This document shows positions 17,041 to 26,245 of a DNA stretch of 64,000 nt, in pieces. A model generated the notes under the pieces. The model searched no databases. It worked only from the letters and a program-made list of their open reading frames with translations, and was not told where the DNA came from. Every line of letters starts with the position of its first letter. The first letter of the stretch is position 1. This DNA comes from Actinomyces sp. UMB0138 (lineage in GTDB: Bacteria > Bacillota > Negativicutes > Veillonellales > Veillonellaceae): contig NZ_PKMC01000003.1 in assembly GCF_002849225.1 (NCBI RefSeq), positions 372,001 to 436,000 of the forward strand, given 5' to 3'. Both the position numbers and the translations under genes were made by a program.

Positions 17041-18651
17041 ATGGTATTTGACCTGTTAGCGCAGGGTGTCACCATACCGCAGGGGCTGCTGCAAAGCGCG
17101 GGGGACGGGATTGCCCCTGACAAGGGAGGCCTGGACCCTCTGACGTTGGCGCGTTGGCAGTTCACGATCACCACCATCTACCACTACGTGATCGTGCCTA
17201 TTTCGATCGGGCTGTCGCTCTTCCTGGCGATTGCCCAGACAATGTGGTTGCGCACTAAGCAACGCTACTGGTGGTCTGCCGTGCGCTTTTTTGGACCGAT
17301 CTTCTTCGTCACATTCGCGGTGGGCGTTGCTACTGGCCTGGTCCAAGAGTTCCAGTTCGGCATGAACTGGTCGGAGTATTCCCGCTTCGTCGGCGACGTG
17401 TTCGGAACCCCGCTCGCGCTGGAGTCCTTCTTCGCATTCTTTGCCGAGTCCGTCCTACTAGGCCTGTGGATCTTCGGCTACGGCGCCCTCTCTCCCCGCC
17501 TCCACACGGCCACGATCTGGGGCGTCACCATCGCCGCCCACCTTTCCGCCTGCTTCATTATTGGCGCGAACTCTTGGATGCAACACCCCGTCGGAGCCGT
17601 CTTTGACGCCACCACCGGCCGCGCCGCATTGCACGGCTGGGCGGGATTCTTCGCGATTATCACGAACTGGACCCTGTGGACCGCCATCTTGCACGTGTGC
17701 GTTTCCTCCTGGATCGTTGCGGCCGCCCTCATTGGCGGCATCTCCTGGTGGTGGATGATCAAGGCCCGCCGCCTCAGCAACGCCCGCGCCACGCACGCCA
17801 CTGCCCACCCCTCCCCCGAGCAGGATGCTCGCACTCAGGCCGCAGCTAGCGCTTCTAAAACCTGGCGTCCCCTAGTGCGATTCGCTTCTTGGGCGATCAT
17901 TGCCTCCTCGGTACTGACCCTTCTGACGGGCCACCTGCAGGGCATCCAGATGGCCACCGAGCAACCCATGAAGCTAGCCGCCGGTGAAGCCTACTGCAAG
18001 CCCGTCGAGGGCGGCGCCCCCTTAGCGCTGTTCGCCTTCGGCTCTGATTGCAGCAACATCAAGACCTACGGTTCTATTCCGGGAGGTCTTTCGTTCCTGG
18101 CCACCGGCAGTTTCGATGGTAAAGTCCTGGCGGTGTCCGAGGTTGAAAAATCCTACCAGGACTACTTCAGCAAGGCGGGGGCGGAACGTGGCCGCACCGA
18201 GTCCTACCATCCGCCCTTCATGCTGACCTTCTGGTCGTTCCGCATCATGGTGCTTCTGCAGCTGCTCGTGCCCGCCCTGGCAGTGGGTGCCCTGATTGCC
18301 ACCCGTGGTGGCCGAGTGCCGAAACGGGGACGCTGGTGGGGGCTCGTCCTCTTGCCACTGCCGTCGCTGGCCGCGGTCGCGGGTTGGGTGTACACGGAAG
18401 TGGGCCGCCAACCGTGGATCGTTCACCCGAATTTCGAGGGTGGTAAGACAGACCTTTATCTGCTCACCAATCAGGGCCTGTCGCAGGTGGGAGTATCGGG
18501 TACCCAGCTACTGGTTTCTCTTATTCTTTCGACCCTGTTGTACTTGGTGCTTGCCCTGGTGTGGGGCGCGCTCGTGGCCAAGAAGGTGCGGGCCGGCCTG
18601 CCCAAACCCAGAAAGTGTCAGGGCCAAGCTAGGGAGTTGTCCTTCGAATGA
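17041..18651 (+). CDS. cydA: Cytochrome bd ubiquinol/menaquinol oxidase subunit I
   Basis: Subunit I (536 residues) of the cytochrome bd terminal oxidase, which reduces oxygen to water with electrons from quinol and has high oxygen affinity. It carries the haem ligand region FTITTIYHYVIVPISIGLS near residues 41-59, the FxNxxxWxxxxG-type helices, and the GRQPW motif (about 450) of the quinol site region. The Q-loop is of the short type usual in actinobacteria. It is in one operon with the DUF3152 gene and cydB; no cydDC genes follow. Confidence 0.95.
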   Translation: MVFDLLAQGVTIPQGLLQSAGDGIAPDKGGLDPLTLARWQFTITTIYHYVIVPISIGLSLFLAIAQTMWLRTKQRYWWSAVRFFGPIFFVTFAVGVATGLVQEFQFGMNWSEYSRFVGDVFGTPLALESFFAFFAESVLLGLWIFGYGALSPRLHTATIWGVTIAAHLSACFIIGANSWMQHPVGAVFDATTGRAALHGWAGFFAIITNWTLWTAILHVCVSSWIVAAALIGGISWWWMIKARRLSNARATHATAHPSPEQDARTQAAASASKTWRPLVRFASWAIIASSVLTLLTGHLQGIQMATEQPMKLAAGEAYCKPVEGGAPLALFAFGSDCSNIKTYGSIPGGLSFLATGSFDGKVLAVSEVEKSYQDYFSKAGAERGRTESYHPPFMLTFWSFRIMVLLQLLVPALAVGALIATRGGRVPKRGRWWGLVLLPLPSLAAVAGWVYTEVGRQPWIVHPNFEGGKTDLYLLTNQGLSQVGVSGTQLLVSLILSTLLYLVLALVWGALVAKKVRAGLPKPRKCQGQARELSFE

Positions 18652-19742
18652 TCACCACCTTGCAGTTCATCTGGTATTTCCTTGCTTGCGCCCTAATGGC
18701 GACTACCCTGGCGTTGGTTGGCCTGGATTTAGGTACGGGCATCGTGCTCGGACTGGTAGGCAAGAATGGGGACGAACGTGCCCTGCTTGTGCGCACTATT
18801 TCACCGCATTGGGGTGGCCACGAGGTCTGGCTGATCAGCTTCGTCTCAGCTCTGTTTGCCGCGTTTCCCGAATGGTATTCCTCGCTGCTGTCGGGCCTGC
18901 AAACCTACTTTTTGCTGCTGATTTTCGCCCTGGTACTGCGCGTGGTCACCATCGAGTGGCGAGGCCAGGTATCGGCGCGGATCGGCTCCCTACTGGATTG
19001 GGTGCACACCGCCTGCTCACTGGTGATCGTTTTCTGCTTCGCAATCATTTTTGCCTCCCAGTTGCGCGGCCTTCCGGTGGAGGTCATCAACCCGCGCGCC
19101 GGCGCCATAGCCGACCCTTCCATGGTCGATCCGAACGGCCCCGCAAACCCGGATTTGGCCGCTTACGTCCACTCGGTCACCGGCTCGCCCTGGGCCGCGA
19201 TAAACCTATTTTCGCTGCTGGGGGCCGTCGCCCTAATAGTGTACTTGGCGTACGTGGGTGCGGTGTGGGCGCTGCAGCGCATCACGTTTGAATGCGAACC
19301 GCAAGAGCGCGCCTTCGCCCTGCGCAGCCTGCTTGCTCCCTTCGCCGGCCTCCCCCTGCTCGCCTGGGCTGTGTGGGGCCAGCTTGCCTACGGCTGCTCC
19401 GCCCTCGGGTGGGTGCTTATCATTCTTCTAGCCGGGGCATTGGCGTTGCAGTTCGTCTTCCGAGGCCGCATCCTGGCCCTGCACGTTTCCCTTGCTACGG
19501 CACCGCTCGCCCTGGTTACGGCGTGGGTGTACGTTGCCGCCTACCCGGTGCTGCTGCCTTCTACAGTGAACAAGGCTTACGATCTTTCGATCAATCAGGC
19601 CGCTTCTTCGGGGCCTGCGTTGGCAGTGCTGGTGGGGGCCGCCGCCCTCGGCATTCCGTTGGCTGGCGCACTTACCTGGTTCTCGCACCGCACTTTGGGT
19701 TCGCGCGTTGATTTTACGGCCATAGCCACGCCCTTCGAATAG
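18648..19742 (+). CDS. cydB: Cytochrome bd oxidase subunit II
   Basis: Subunit II (364 residues), an integral membrane partner of CydA with about eight to nine helices. The N-terminus LQFIWYFLACALMATTLALV and the GGHEVWLISF motif are diagnostic. Its ATG overlaps the cydA stop codon in an ATGA arrangement, so the two are translationally coupled. A hairpin at 19771-19806 closes the operon. Confidence 0.95.
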   Translation: MITTLQFIWYFLACALMATTLALVGLDLGTGIVLGLVGKNGDERALLVRTISPHWGGHEVWLISFVSALFAAFPEWYSSLLSGLQTYFLLLIFALVLRVVTIEWRGQVSARIGSLLDWVHTACSLVIVFCFAIIFASQLRGLPVEVINPRAGAIADPSMVDPNGPANPDLAAYVHSVTGSPWAAINLFSLLGAVALIVYLAYVGAVWALQRITFECEPQERAFALRSLLAPFAGLPLLAWAVWGQLAYGCSALGWVLIILLAGALALQFVFRGRILALHVSLATAPLALVTAWVYVAAYPVLLPSTVNKAYDLSINQAASSGPALAVLVGAAALGIPLAGALTWFSHRTLGSRVDFTAIATPFE

Positions 19743-19770
19743 GCCGAGGGCGGCCGTTGCGCCCCTAATG

Positions 19771-19806
19771 GCCTGGCCGGATCCTCGACGCCCCGCCCGG
19801 TCAGGC
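19771..19806 (+). terminator. Terminator after cydB
   Basis: Stem GCCTGGCCGG (19771-19780) pairs with CCGGTCAGGC (19797-19806) with one wobble and is followed by GGCCTTTCTATTT. It lies 29 bases after the cydB stop, in the gap before the convergent small gene. Confidence 0.55.
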
Positions 19807-19817
19807 GGCCTTTCTAT

Positions 19818-20060
19818 TTAGCGGCGTTCCTCGTATGGGCTTTGGGATTGCTTCTCTTGCGGCCCGCGGGGCAGGTCCTTGCCCTTGCCAAATTTCCACA
19901 CGCAGACCGCGGTGGTTGCGGTAGCCGCCATGAGTGCCGCAATCAGCACTCTAGCTTTCAAGGCGAACATGCCCTGCCCCATGGCAATCGACATGACCAC
20001 CCAGTAGAGCACGAAGTCGAGCGCAAAGAATCCGACGGTAAAAATGATCGCGTTTTTCAC
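19818..20060 (-). CDS. Small membrane protein, function unknown (80 aa)
   Basis: An 80-residue protein with two predicted membrane segments (about 4-28 and 36-55) and a polar, Lys/Arg/Gln-rich tail. I do not recognise the family. The start is GTG at 20060, since an in-frame stop lies four codons upstream. A purine-rich stretch touches the GTG directly and leaves no room for a normal ribosome site. A TAGACT element lies six bases before the start codon, so a leaderless message is plausible. It is convergent with cydB. Confidence 0.5.
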   Translation of the reverse strand: MKNAIIFTVGFFALDFVLYWVVMSIAMGQGMFALKARVLIAALMAATATTAVCVWKFGKGKDLPRGPQEKQSQSPYEERR

Positions 20061-20220
20061 TCCTCGAGTCTAACTTTGACCCCCTCACATAGCAGCCAAG
20101 CAGCTGTTTCATGCGGAAGGCAACCCCACGCACTCACCAATAAAAAGTAAACGGTTTCCCAAATAATGAAATACGTAGAGACTTAAGTCCCACCTCTGTG
20201 TTATGTTGCGGACCACAACA

Positions 20221-20238
20221 ACGTACAAGGGGGTACGT
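20221..20238 (+). promoter_or_regulatory. Hairpin holding the ribosome site of the APC permease
   Basis: ACGTAC (20221-20226) and GTACGT (20233-20238) pair perfectly around the loop AAGGGG, which is the Shine-Dalgarno sequence. The ATG follows immediately. The site is presented in a hairpin loop and could be affected by RNA folding or a bound protein. Confidence 0.4.
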
Positions 20239-21603
20239 ATGGAAATACGTGGAGGACCAGAACGCCAAACTAGAATCATTCCGGCCGAAGCACAGGCAAT
20301 GAATCGTGTGCTCGGCCTTCCTTCTGTGATCGCCTACGGGCTGGCATCAATGGGGCTGCTGGCAGTATTCACGATCTACGGCACAGGGGTAAAACTTAGC
20401 GACGGCCACTTGCCCGCCGCCTACATAATCGCTTTGGCAGCAATGTTGCTGACCGCTCACTCTTACGCACGCATGGCCTGGGCTGTTCCCAAATCCGGTT
20501 CCGCATACGTGTATTCGCGCCTGTCATTCGGCCCGTACGTGGGCTTCTTCATCGGGTGGACCATGCTGCTCGGATACATCTTCTTGCCCATGGTCAATTT
20601 CCTACTGACCGGGCTGTACCTGAACACCCTTTTCACTTCGATCCCACCGTGGATCTTCACCCTGACATCAATCATCCTGGTCGGCATCTTGTCCATCGTG
20701 GGGGTTACCTGGGTGGGAAAACTAAACATTGCGCTTGCCGTCGCGGGCACCGCCATCGTAGTCGTCTTCGCAGTCCTAGCTTTTACCCACGCGCAGCATC
20801 TGAGCGCCGAATCGCTCATCGCTCCGATTACGCCCGAGGCCGGCTCCCTGGGAACCGTAATGGCCGCCGCCGCAGTCCTCTCTTTCGCCTTCTTAGGCTT
20901 TGACGGGGTATCCAACCTGGCCGAAGAAACAAAGAAGCCGCGCCAAAACATCCCGCGTGCCATCATGCTCTCTACCCTGATCATCGGGATCTTGTTCTTC
21001 ACAGTCGCGTGGGCCGGCTCGCAGCTGTACCCGAACTGGCGGGAGCTAACGAACCTGGATGCTGCAGGAACTGAAATGATGCAAAAGATCGGCGGGCCAA
21101 TCCTGGCAACGGTCTTCCTGGCCATCTACGTTTTTGGCACCACCCTGTGCGGCACCGCCGCGCAGATGTCTGTATCCCGCGTGCTGTACACGATGGGGCG
21201 TGACGGCGTTCTGCCCTCATTCCTGTCCCGCCTTCACCCCCGCTTCAAGACCCCTTACGTGGCGGCGCTGCTAGTGTCCGCCCTGTCCCTGCTCGCCCTC
21301 GTGTTGACGCTTGACCAGTCGGTTTACATGATCAACTTTGGCGCCCTGGTGGCTTTCGCGGCCGTGAATCTGGCCGCCTTCAAATACTTTTGGATCGACC
21401 AGAAAAAGCGGGGCCTGCGCGCCCTCTTTTCTTTTCTTTTGGCCCCACTGGCAGGCTTCGCTTTTATCGCCTACCTGTGGAGCTCGCTGGAATGGTTCAG
21501 CTACCTGGTCGGGGCCATCTGGGTCGTCCTTGGCCTGGGCATTTTGGCCTTCCAAACCCGGGGATTCACCAAGACTCCCCCACCCCTAAACATCGACGCG
21601 TAA
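20239..21603 (+). CDS. APC-superfamily amino acid/polyamine permease
   Basis: A 454-residue secondary transporter with about 12 membrane segments. The start is the ATG at 20239, five bases after AAGGGGG; a longer frame begins further upstream without a ribosome site. The first helices (VIAYGLASMGLLAVFTIYG, then SGSAYVYSRLSFGPYVGFFIGW) and the FLGFDGVSNLAEETKKPRQNIPRA segment are typical of the amino acid-polyamine-organocation family. The substrate cannot be read from the sequence. It is 23 bp upstream of an amidohydrolase, suggesting import and hydrolysis of an amide or cyclic amino compound. Confidence 0.85.
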   Translation: MEIRGGPERQTRIIPAEAQAMNRVLGLPSVIAYGLASMGLLAVFTIYGTGVKLSDGHLPAAYIIALAAMLLTAHSYARMAWAVPKSGSAYVYSRLSFGPYVGFFIGWTMLLGYIFLPMVNFLLTGLYLNTLFTSIPPWIFTLTSIILVGILSIVGVTWVGKLNIALAVAGTAIVVVFAVLAFTHAQHLSAESLIAPITPEAGSLGTVMAAAAVLSFAFLGFDGVSNLAEETKKPRQNIPRAIMLSTLIIGILFFTVAWAGSQLYPNWRELTNLDAAGTEMMQKIGGPILATVFLAIYVFGTTLCGTAAQMSVSRVLYTMGRDGVLPSFLSRLHPRFKTPYVAALLVSALSLLALVLTLDQSVYMINFGALVAFAAVNLAAFKYFWIDQKKRGLRALFSFLLAPLAGFAFIAYLWSSLEWFSYLVGAIWVVLGLGILAFQTRGFTKTPPPLNIDA

Positions 21604-21626
21604 TCACCTAACGGAACGGAAAAACA

Positions 21627-23213
21627 ATGGACCTAATCATCACCGCAAACACCATTCACACCATGTCGGATGCTCCGGATACACCCCAGGCGTTAGGGAT
21701 TACTGCCGGGCACATCGAAAAGGTGGGCTCGCTTGCCGAGGCCGATTCCTGGCAGGCCGACCACCGCGTCGACTACCAGGATGCCACCATCACTCCCGGC
21801 CTGACCGACGCGCACATTCACCCCATCTGGGGTCAGCACATCGCGCGCGGCACCTACTTGGGGAAGGCGAAGGATAGCGCCGAAGCTGCCAGCCTCCTCC
21901 GGGAAGCGGCAGGCGAGGTAGCGGAGGGCGAATGGGTGTTCGCCTGGGGGCTTGAGCAGTCTGCTTTTGGCGAGGGCGCGCCCTCGGGTGCCGCTTTTAC
22001 TGATGCCTTCCCAGACAACCCCGTGTTCGTGATGCTCTTCGATGGGCACGCGGCCGTGGCCAACGCCAAGGCGTTAGAGGCGGCAAATATTCGCGGCGCT
22101 GAAGAGCTGGCTGGGCCGGGACAGATCATTGTGGATCAGGATGGAAAACCAACCGGATTCTTACGGGAGGCGTCCGCCATCGACCGTCTAAAGGAAGCGG
22201 CCCCGCCACTTACCTTGCAGCAGAAGGTGCAGGACACTTTGGAAACTTTCCAGCAGATGGCGGCGAGCGGCCTTACGGGCGGCGAAATGTTGGATTTCGA
22301 CGACCCGGAGTCCCTAGACGTGCTAGAGGCTATCGAAGCTCAGGCGGACTTACCGATCCGCTTGCGCATCGCCCCCTGGATTTTAGCGGGGCACCCTGCC
22401 GAGCGAGTCCAGCAAGTGCTCGATCTACAAGGCAAGGCGGGCCGGCGTTATCAGGTGCGCGGAGCCAAGATGATGATCGACGGCACCATCGACAATGGCT
22501 CCGGCTGGCTAGCTGAGCCCGATACGAAAGGGGAATGCACCAGCTCCTCTTGGGCCAACCCGCACGATTACGTGCAGGTACTGCGCACTTTCGACGCGGC
22601 CGGGGTGCCGACCTCGACCCATGCCGTTGGCGATCGCGGCATCGAGTTCGTCATCGACGCGATCCGTTCCTTGGGGCGGACTAAGGTCGTCCACCGAATC
22701 GAGCATATTGAAGAAATTACCGACGAGGGCGTGCGCGCCCTTGCTGAGTCCGGCATTTCCGCGTCCATGCAGCCCACCCATTGCACCCACTTCCTAGATC
22801 CAGATGGGGCCGACGCGTGGTCGCGCAGGCTAGGCCCGCAGAGGGCGAAACTGGCGTTCCGACTAAAGGACGTCTACGAGGCCGCCGACCATTTAGCGCT
22901 CGGTTCAGACTGGCCCATTGCGGGTTCCGATCCCCGCGAGATCATGGCGGATGCCATCTCGCGCCAACACACCAAGGACCCGAATAGCAGGCCGATCAGC
23001 CCAGATCAGGCGCTCACCAACTTGCAGGCGTTACAGTGCTACACGCGTGAAGTGGCGGCCTCTTCTGGCGCGAGTGGCGGGGTTATAGAACCGGGGGCGT
23101 TGGCCGACCTGACGGTCTTCGCCGCAGATCCGCTGCAGCTACCCGCGAAAGAGCTTGCCGAGGTAAAGATCGTGGCTACCTACCTAGATGGCGTGCAGGT
23201 ACACCATGGCTAA
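21627..23213 (+). CDS. Amidohydrolase, YtcJ-like
   Basis: A 528-residue metal-dependent hydrolase of the amidohydrolase superfamily, YtcJ subgroup. It has the metal ligands of the beta/alpha barrel: HxH in TDAHIHPIW (about 60), His in STHAVGDRG (about 332), His in HRIEHIEEI (about 360) and Asp in LGSDWPIAGSDP (about 432). Terminal beta-sandwich strands frame the barrel, ending in GALADLTVFAADP. It is cytoplasmic, with no signal peptide, and sits in an operon with the APC permease. The true substrate is unknown. Confidence 0.85.
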   Translation: MDLIITANTIHTMSDAPDTPQALGITAGHIEKVGSLAEADSWQADHRVDYQDATITPGLTDAHIHPIWGQHIARGTYLGKAKDSAEAASLLREAAGEVAEGEWVFAWGLEQSAFGEGAPSGAAFTDAFPDNPVFVMLFDGHAAVANAKALEAANIRGAEELAGPGQIIVDQDGKPTGFLREASAIDRLKEAAPPLTLQQKVQDTLETFQQMAASGLTGGEMLDFDDPESLDVLEAIEAQADLPIRLRIAPWILAGHPAERVQQVLDLQGKAGRRYQVRGAKMMIDGTIDNGSGWLAEPDTKGECTSSSWANPHDYVQVLRTFDAAGVPTSTHAVGDRGIEFVIDAIRSLGRTKVVHRIEHIEEITDEGVRALAESGISASMQPTHCTHFLDPDGADAWSRRLGPQRAKLAFRLKDVYEAADHLALGSDWPIAGSDPREIMADAISRQHTKDPNSRPISPDQALTNLQALQCYTREVAASSGASGGVIEPGALADLTVFAADPLQLPAKELAEVKIVATYLDGVQVHHG

Positions 23214-23232
23214 CACGCCAGGCCGACAGGCC

Positions 23233-23270
23233 CCTTATCTGTTGTAGCGTTACCTATTTCACAGTACATT
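23233..23270 (+). repeat. Upstream element, copy 1 of 2
   Basis: A 38-bp block upstream of the first paralogous membrane-protein gene. It matches 24081-24118 at 31 of 38 positions by eye. Conserved parts are CCTTAT, TGTTGT, GCGTTA and CACAGTA. Its position before each paralogue indicates a duplicated promoter or operator. Confidence 0.6.
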
Positions 23271-23319
23271 TTAGGTGATACATGTCTAAATAATTATTTT
23301 GCAGAAGGAAGACAAGCAA

Positions 23320-24033
23320 ATGTCTAGCCCATTCCAGTCCCCATCAGACCCCAATGCGGACAATAACAATAGCGGCGGCACTGGCAACCAGCAGCAGGGT
23401 TCCAACCCCTTCCAAAATCCAGGTAGCCAGGGGCAGGGCTACCCGCAAAACGCGCCCCAAGGGTATGGCCAGCAGGGATACTCCAACCAGGGGCAGGGCT
23501 ACTACCAGAGCTCACCCCAGGGATACGGGCAGCCACAATCGGGCTACTACCAAGCCCCGCAGCAAGGAGGGCCGATCTACCCTGGCCAGCAAAATCGGCA
23601 GCCAGAAGTAAAGAAAGAACGCAACAACATTGGCATTGCCGGCATCGCGGTTGCGGTAATCGGCATAATCCTGGCATTCTTCAAGCCCACCCTGCCCATC
23701 GCCTGGCTGTGCGTCCTTGTAGCGTTGATCTTGACTGTTGCCGGATTTATCGTCAAGGGCAAGGAGCGGAAGACCGCGATCGGCGCCGCTGTTGCAACAC
23801 TCTTGCTGATAATTGCCACGATCGCGATGACCTCTATCGCGGCATTCAAAATGTTCGACCCCGACAAGATGAACTGGACCTACACCCAGAACATCAACGG
23901 CACACACAAGGAATACACCCACTACCCCAACGGCAAGACTCACATCAAGGAGTACACCGACGGCTCGGACGGTGACGTCAAGGAATACGACGAGGGTGGA
24001 GACGAGGACCAGGACGATGACGGCAGCTTTTAG
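23320..24033 (+). CDS. Gln/Gly/Tyr-rich-tail membrane protein, paralogue 1
   Basis: A 237-residue protein. The N-terminal 105 residues are a disordered Gln/Gly/Tyr/Pro-rich tail with repeated QGYGQ/QGYYQ units. Two or three membrane segments follow in a block beginning IGIAGIAVAVIGIILAFFKP, then a short Asp/Glu-rich extracellular tail with repeated KEY motifs. The ATG at 23320 is preceded by AGAAGGA. The membrane block is nearly the same as in the next gene, so the two arose by tandem duplication. Function unknown; the low-complexity head could support protein clustering. Confidence 0.75.
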   Translation: MSSPFQSPSDPNADNNNSGGTGNQQQGSNPFQNPGSQGQGYPQNAPQGYGQQGYSNQGQGYYQSSPQGYGQPQSGYYQAPQQGGPIYPGQQNRQPEVKKERNNIGIAGIAVAVIGIILAFFKPTLPIAWLCVLVALILTVAGFIVKGKERKTAIGAAVATLLLIIATIAMTSIAAFKMFDPDKMNWTYTQNINGTHKEYTHYPNGKTHIKEYTDGSDGDVKEYDEGGDEDQDDDGSF

Positions 24034-24080
24034 GGCACACCCATAGCCCACCTGCACAATCGTTCCGGATACTACAGGTT

Positions 24081-24118
24081 CCTTATTTGTTGTGGCGTTA
24101 TCCACCTCACAGTAAATT
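24081..24118 (+). repeat. Upstream element, copy 2 of 2
   Basis: Second copy of the 38-bp block seen at 23233-23270, ahead of the second paralogue. Seven differences are spread along it, with the CACAGTA end conserved. It supports duplication of gene plus promoter as one unit. Confidence 0.6.
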
Positions 24119-24169
24119 GCGAATTAATACACCCCAAAATGTTTAAATCAGAGAAGAAAGCACAGGCCA

Positions 24170-25417
24170 ATGTCGAGCCCATTTACACCACCCTCTGGCC
24201 CTAATAAGGACCAGGATAAATCCGCACGCACAAATCCTGGTGCGGCAGGATCCCAACCAGAAAAACCTGAAACTAAGCCGGGCAAGCCGCAGGCCCAGTC
24301 AGGCAATTCCCGGCCCCAGTCGGGCAGGCCCGAAGGCAATACTCCCTGGTCGCGGAGCGGCACATCCGCTGACCAGACTTCCCCCGCATTCCAAGCTCCG
24401 GTAAGTCAGCCTCACAATAGCCGGCCGCAGCCGGACCATAACCAGCAGTTTACGCAGGGCAACCAGGGCCAGCAGCAACAGGGTCCCCAAGGTTCGCAGG
24501 GCGGAATGGGGCCTTACACGGGCGCCAACTACAACCCGTACCAGAGACAAGGCACAACTCAGACTGGTAAGAAAGACCTAAACTATGTCGGCATCGCCGG
24601 CATCGCAGTTGCCGTAATCGGTATCATCCTGGCATTCTTCAAGCCCACTATTATCGCTGCCTGGCTCTGCATCCTGATCGCGTTGGCCCTGGTGGTCGCC
24701 GGATTCATCGTGAAGAATAAGGAACGCAAGACCGTCATTGGCGCTCTTGTCCTAACGGGCATTCTTGGTCTTACCGCCATATTCACAACCGGGAAGGCAC
24801 TGATGGACGCGGGCTTGGCGTCGATCTCTTACCGCCCTCACAATGACACGCATTACTCTGAAAAAGCCGATCCCTCCCAAAAAGCTGACGAGGATTCTTC
24901 TGACGATGCTGTGCCCTCGAAAGAGGACGGTAAGGACGATGCTGACCAGGACAAGAAATCGGCTTCTAAGAGCGTGGGCACTAGGGCCAACCCGTACAAG
25001 CTTGGCCAGGACGTCGAAACCACAGAGTGGGTTATCAAGATAAATTCCTTCAAGCGAAACGCAGATAAAGAAGTCCTCGCTGCGAACAGATTCAACGAGC
25101 CACCAGCAGACGGTAACGAATACGCCATTGCGAATGTCACCGCGAAATATAAGGGATCAGCTGACCCGCAGCACCCCGATGAGGCCGGTATACCCAGCCT
25201 GCTGCGAGTGACTTTCGTTGCCGAGGACGGGAAGAGCTACAACCGCACTAGCCACGTCATTGTGTACGACTCCACGAGAAACGGCTCCGGAGAGCTCTAC
25301 GAGGGCGGTACTGCAACATTCAATGAGGTTATTGAGGTGCCCAAGGGCGCCAAGGGCGTAATAACCATGCGGCCTTCCTACGATGAAGACCCCGTCTTCA
25401 TCAAAGTGCAGAAATAG
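24170..25417 (+). CDS. Membrane protein with DUF4352-like domain, paralogue 2
   Basis: A 415-residue paralogue of the preceding gene. The disordered head (about 1-130) is rich in Pro, Gln, Ser and Lys. The membrane block begins YVGIAGIAVAVIGIILAFFKP, almost identical to its neighbour. The outer part is longer: an acidic linker (about 220-270) and a C-terminal beta-sandwich (about 275-412) resembling DUF4352, a fold of surface lipoproteins and membrane proteins. The neighbour has lost or never had this domain. Function is not known. A strong hairpin follows the stop codon. Confidence 0.75.
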   Translation: MSSPFTPPSGPNKDQDKSARTNPGAAGSQPEKPETKPGKPQAQSGNSRPQSGRPEGNTPWSRSGTSADQTSPAFQAPVSQPHNSRPQPDHNQQFTQGNQGQQQQGPQGSQGGMGPYTGANYNPYQRQGTTQTGKKDLNYVGIAGIAVAVIGIILAFFKPTIIAAWLCILIALALVVAGFIVKNKERKTVIGALVLTGILGLTAIFTTGKALMDAGLASISYRPHNDTHYSEKADPSQKADEDSSDDAVPSKEDGKDDADQDKKSASKSVGTRANPYKLGQDVETTEWVIKINSFKRNADKEVLAANRFNEPPADGNEYAIANVTAKYKGSADPQHPDEAGIPSLLRVTFVAEDGKSYNRTSHVIVYDSTRNGSGELYEGGTATFNEVIEVPKGAKGVITMRPSYDEDPVFIKVQK

Positions 25418-25448
25418 CCTTTAGCGTTGCGGACTACGGCAACCGGTA

Positions 25449-25479
25449 GCGACCTCCGCAGGCAATGTGCGGAGGTCGC
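25449..25479 (+). terminator. Terminator after paralogue 2
   Basis: Perfect 12-bp stem GCGACCTCCGCA (25449-25460) with TGCGGAGGTCGC (25468-25479), loop GGCAATG, followed by AGCGTCTTT. Confidence 0.75.
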
Positions 25480-25596
25480 AGCGTCTTTACAGCAAGTTGC
25501 CGGCACCTGAGGGGTACATGTTTGCCGTATCGCAGACACGAAGCCTGGGCCCGCATACCATGGGATGGTCTGATCCCTCGTTGGCATGGAGACAAT

Positions 25597-26217
25597 ATGG
25601 ATCCCCGGGAGCGCGAAGTGCGTCGACGCATGCGCGAAAATGAGCTCTACCTTGATTTTGGTCCAGGTTTGGAGGTGCTTGAAGAGGAGCGCATTCACGG
25701 CAAGGAGTTGGCTGACAAGTACAACCGCACTTCGGCCAGGGATAGTGCTGGCAGGACTCGGTTGCTGCAGCGGTTGTTCGCGCATGTGGGTAAGGACGTG
25801 TGCGTAGAACCGCCATTGCATGTGGCTTATGGTTCTAACACCAGCGTGGGCAATGACGTGTACATGAATTTTGGGACGACCCTGGTGGATGATAGTGAGA
25901 TTCAAATTGGCAACCAGGTGCTGATTGGTCCGAACTGCACGTTGTCTACGGCGGGCCACCCGATCGACCCGGAATTGCGGGCTACTTACGCCCAGTTTTC
26001 CAGCAAGATCACTCTTGAGGACAAGGTGTGGCTTGGCGCTAACGTGACAGTGCTGCCGGGCGTAACCATTGGCCAGGGCGCAGTGGTTGCTGCCGGTTCG
26101 GTGGTTACGGCGAACGTGCCTGCCAGGGTGGTAGTGGGCGGTGTCCCTGCCAAAATTTTGCGCCACATTACCGATGCGGACAAGGAGTTCACCTACAAGC
26201 CGCCGAAGGATCTGTAA
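25597..26217 (+). CDS. Maltose/galactoside O-acetyltransferase-like enzyme
   Basis: A 206-residue left-handed beta-helix acetyltransferase, transferring acetyl from acetyl-CoA to a sugar hydroxyl. The start is the ATG at 25597 with GGAG five bases before it; the open frame continues upstream through the terminator region and is not coding there. The N-terminal Mac domain (ELYLDFGPGLEVLEEERIHGKELADKYN) and the hexapeptide repeats with the catalytic His (LSTAGHPIDPELR, about 114) are clear, ending in VVGGVPAKILRHI. It is monocistronic and convergent with the ROK gene. Confidence 0.88.
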   Translation: MDPREREVRRRMRENELYLDFGPGLEVLEEERIHGKELADKYNRTSARDSAGRTRLLQRLFAHVGKDVCVEPPLHVAYGSNTSVGNDVYMNFGTTLVDDSEIQIGNQVLIGPNCTLSTAGHPIDPELRATYAQFSSKITLEDKVWLGANVTVLPGVTIGQGAVVAAGSVVTANVPARVVVGGVPAKILRHITDADKEFTYKPPKDL

Positions 26218-26245
26218 CTAGGGTTCGCCCTCGGGATAGCCGCCT

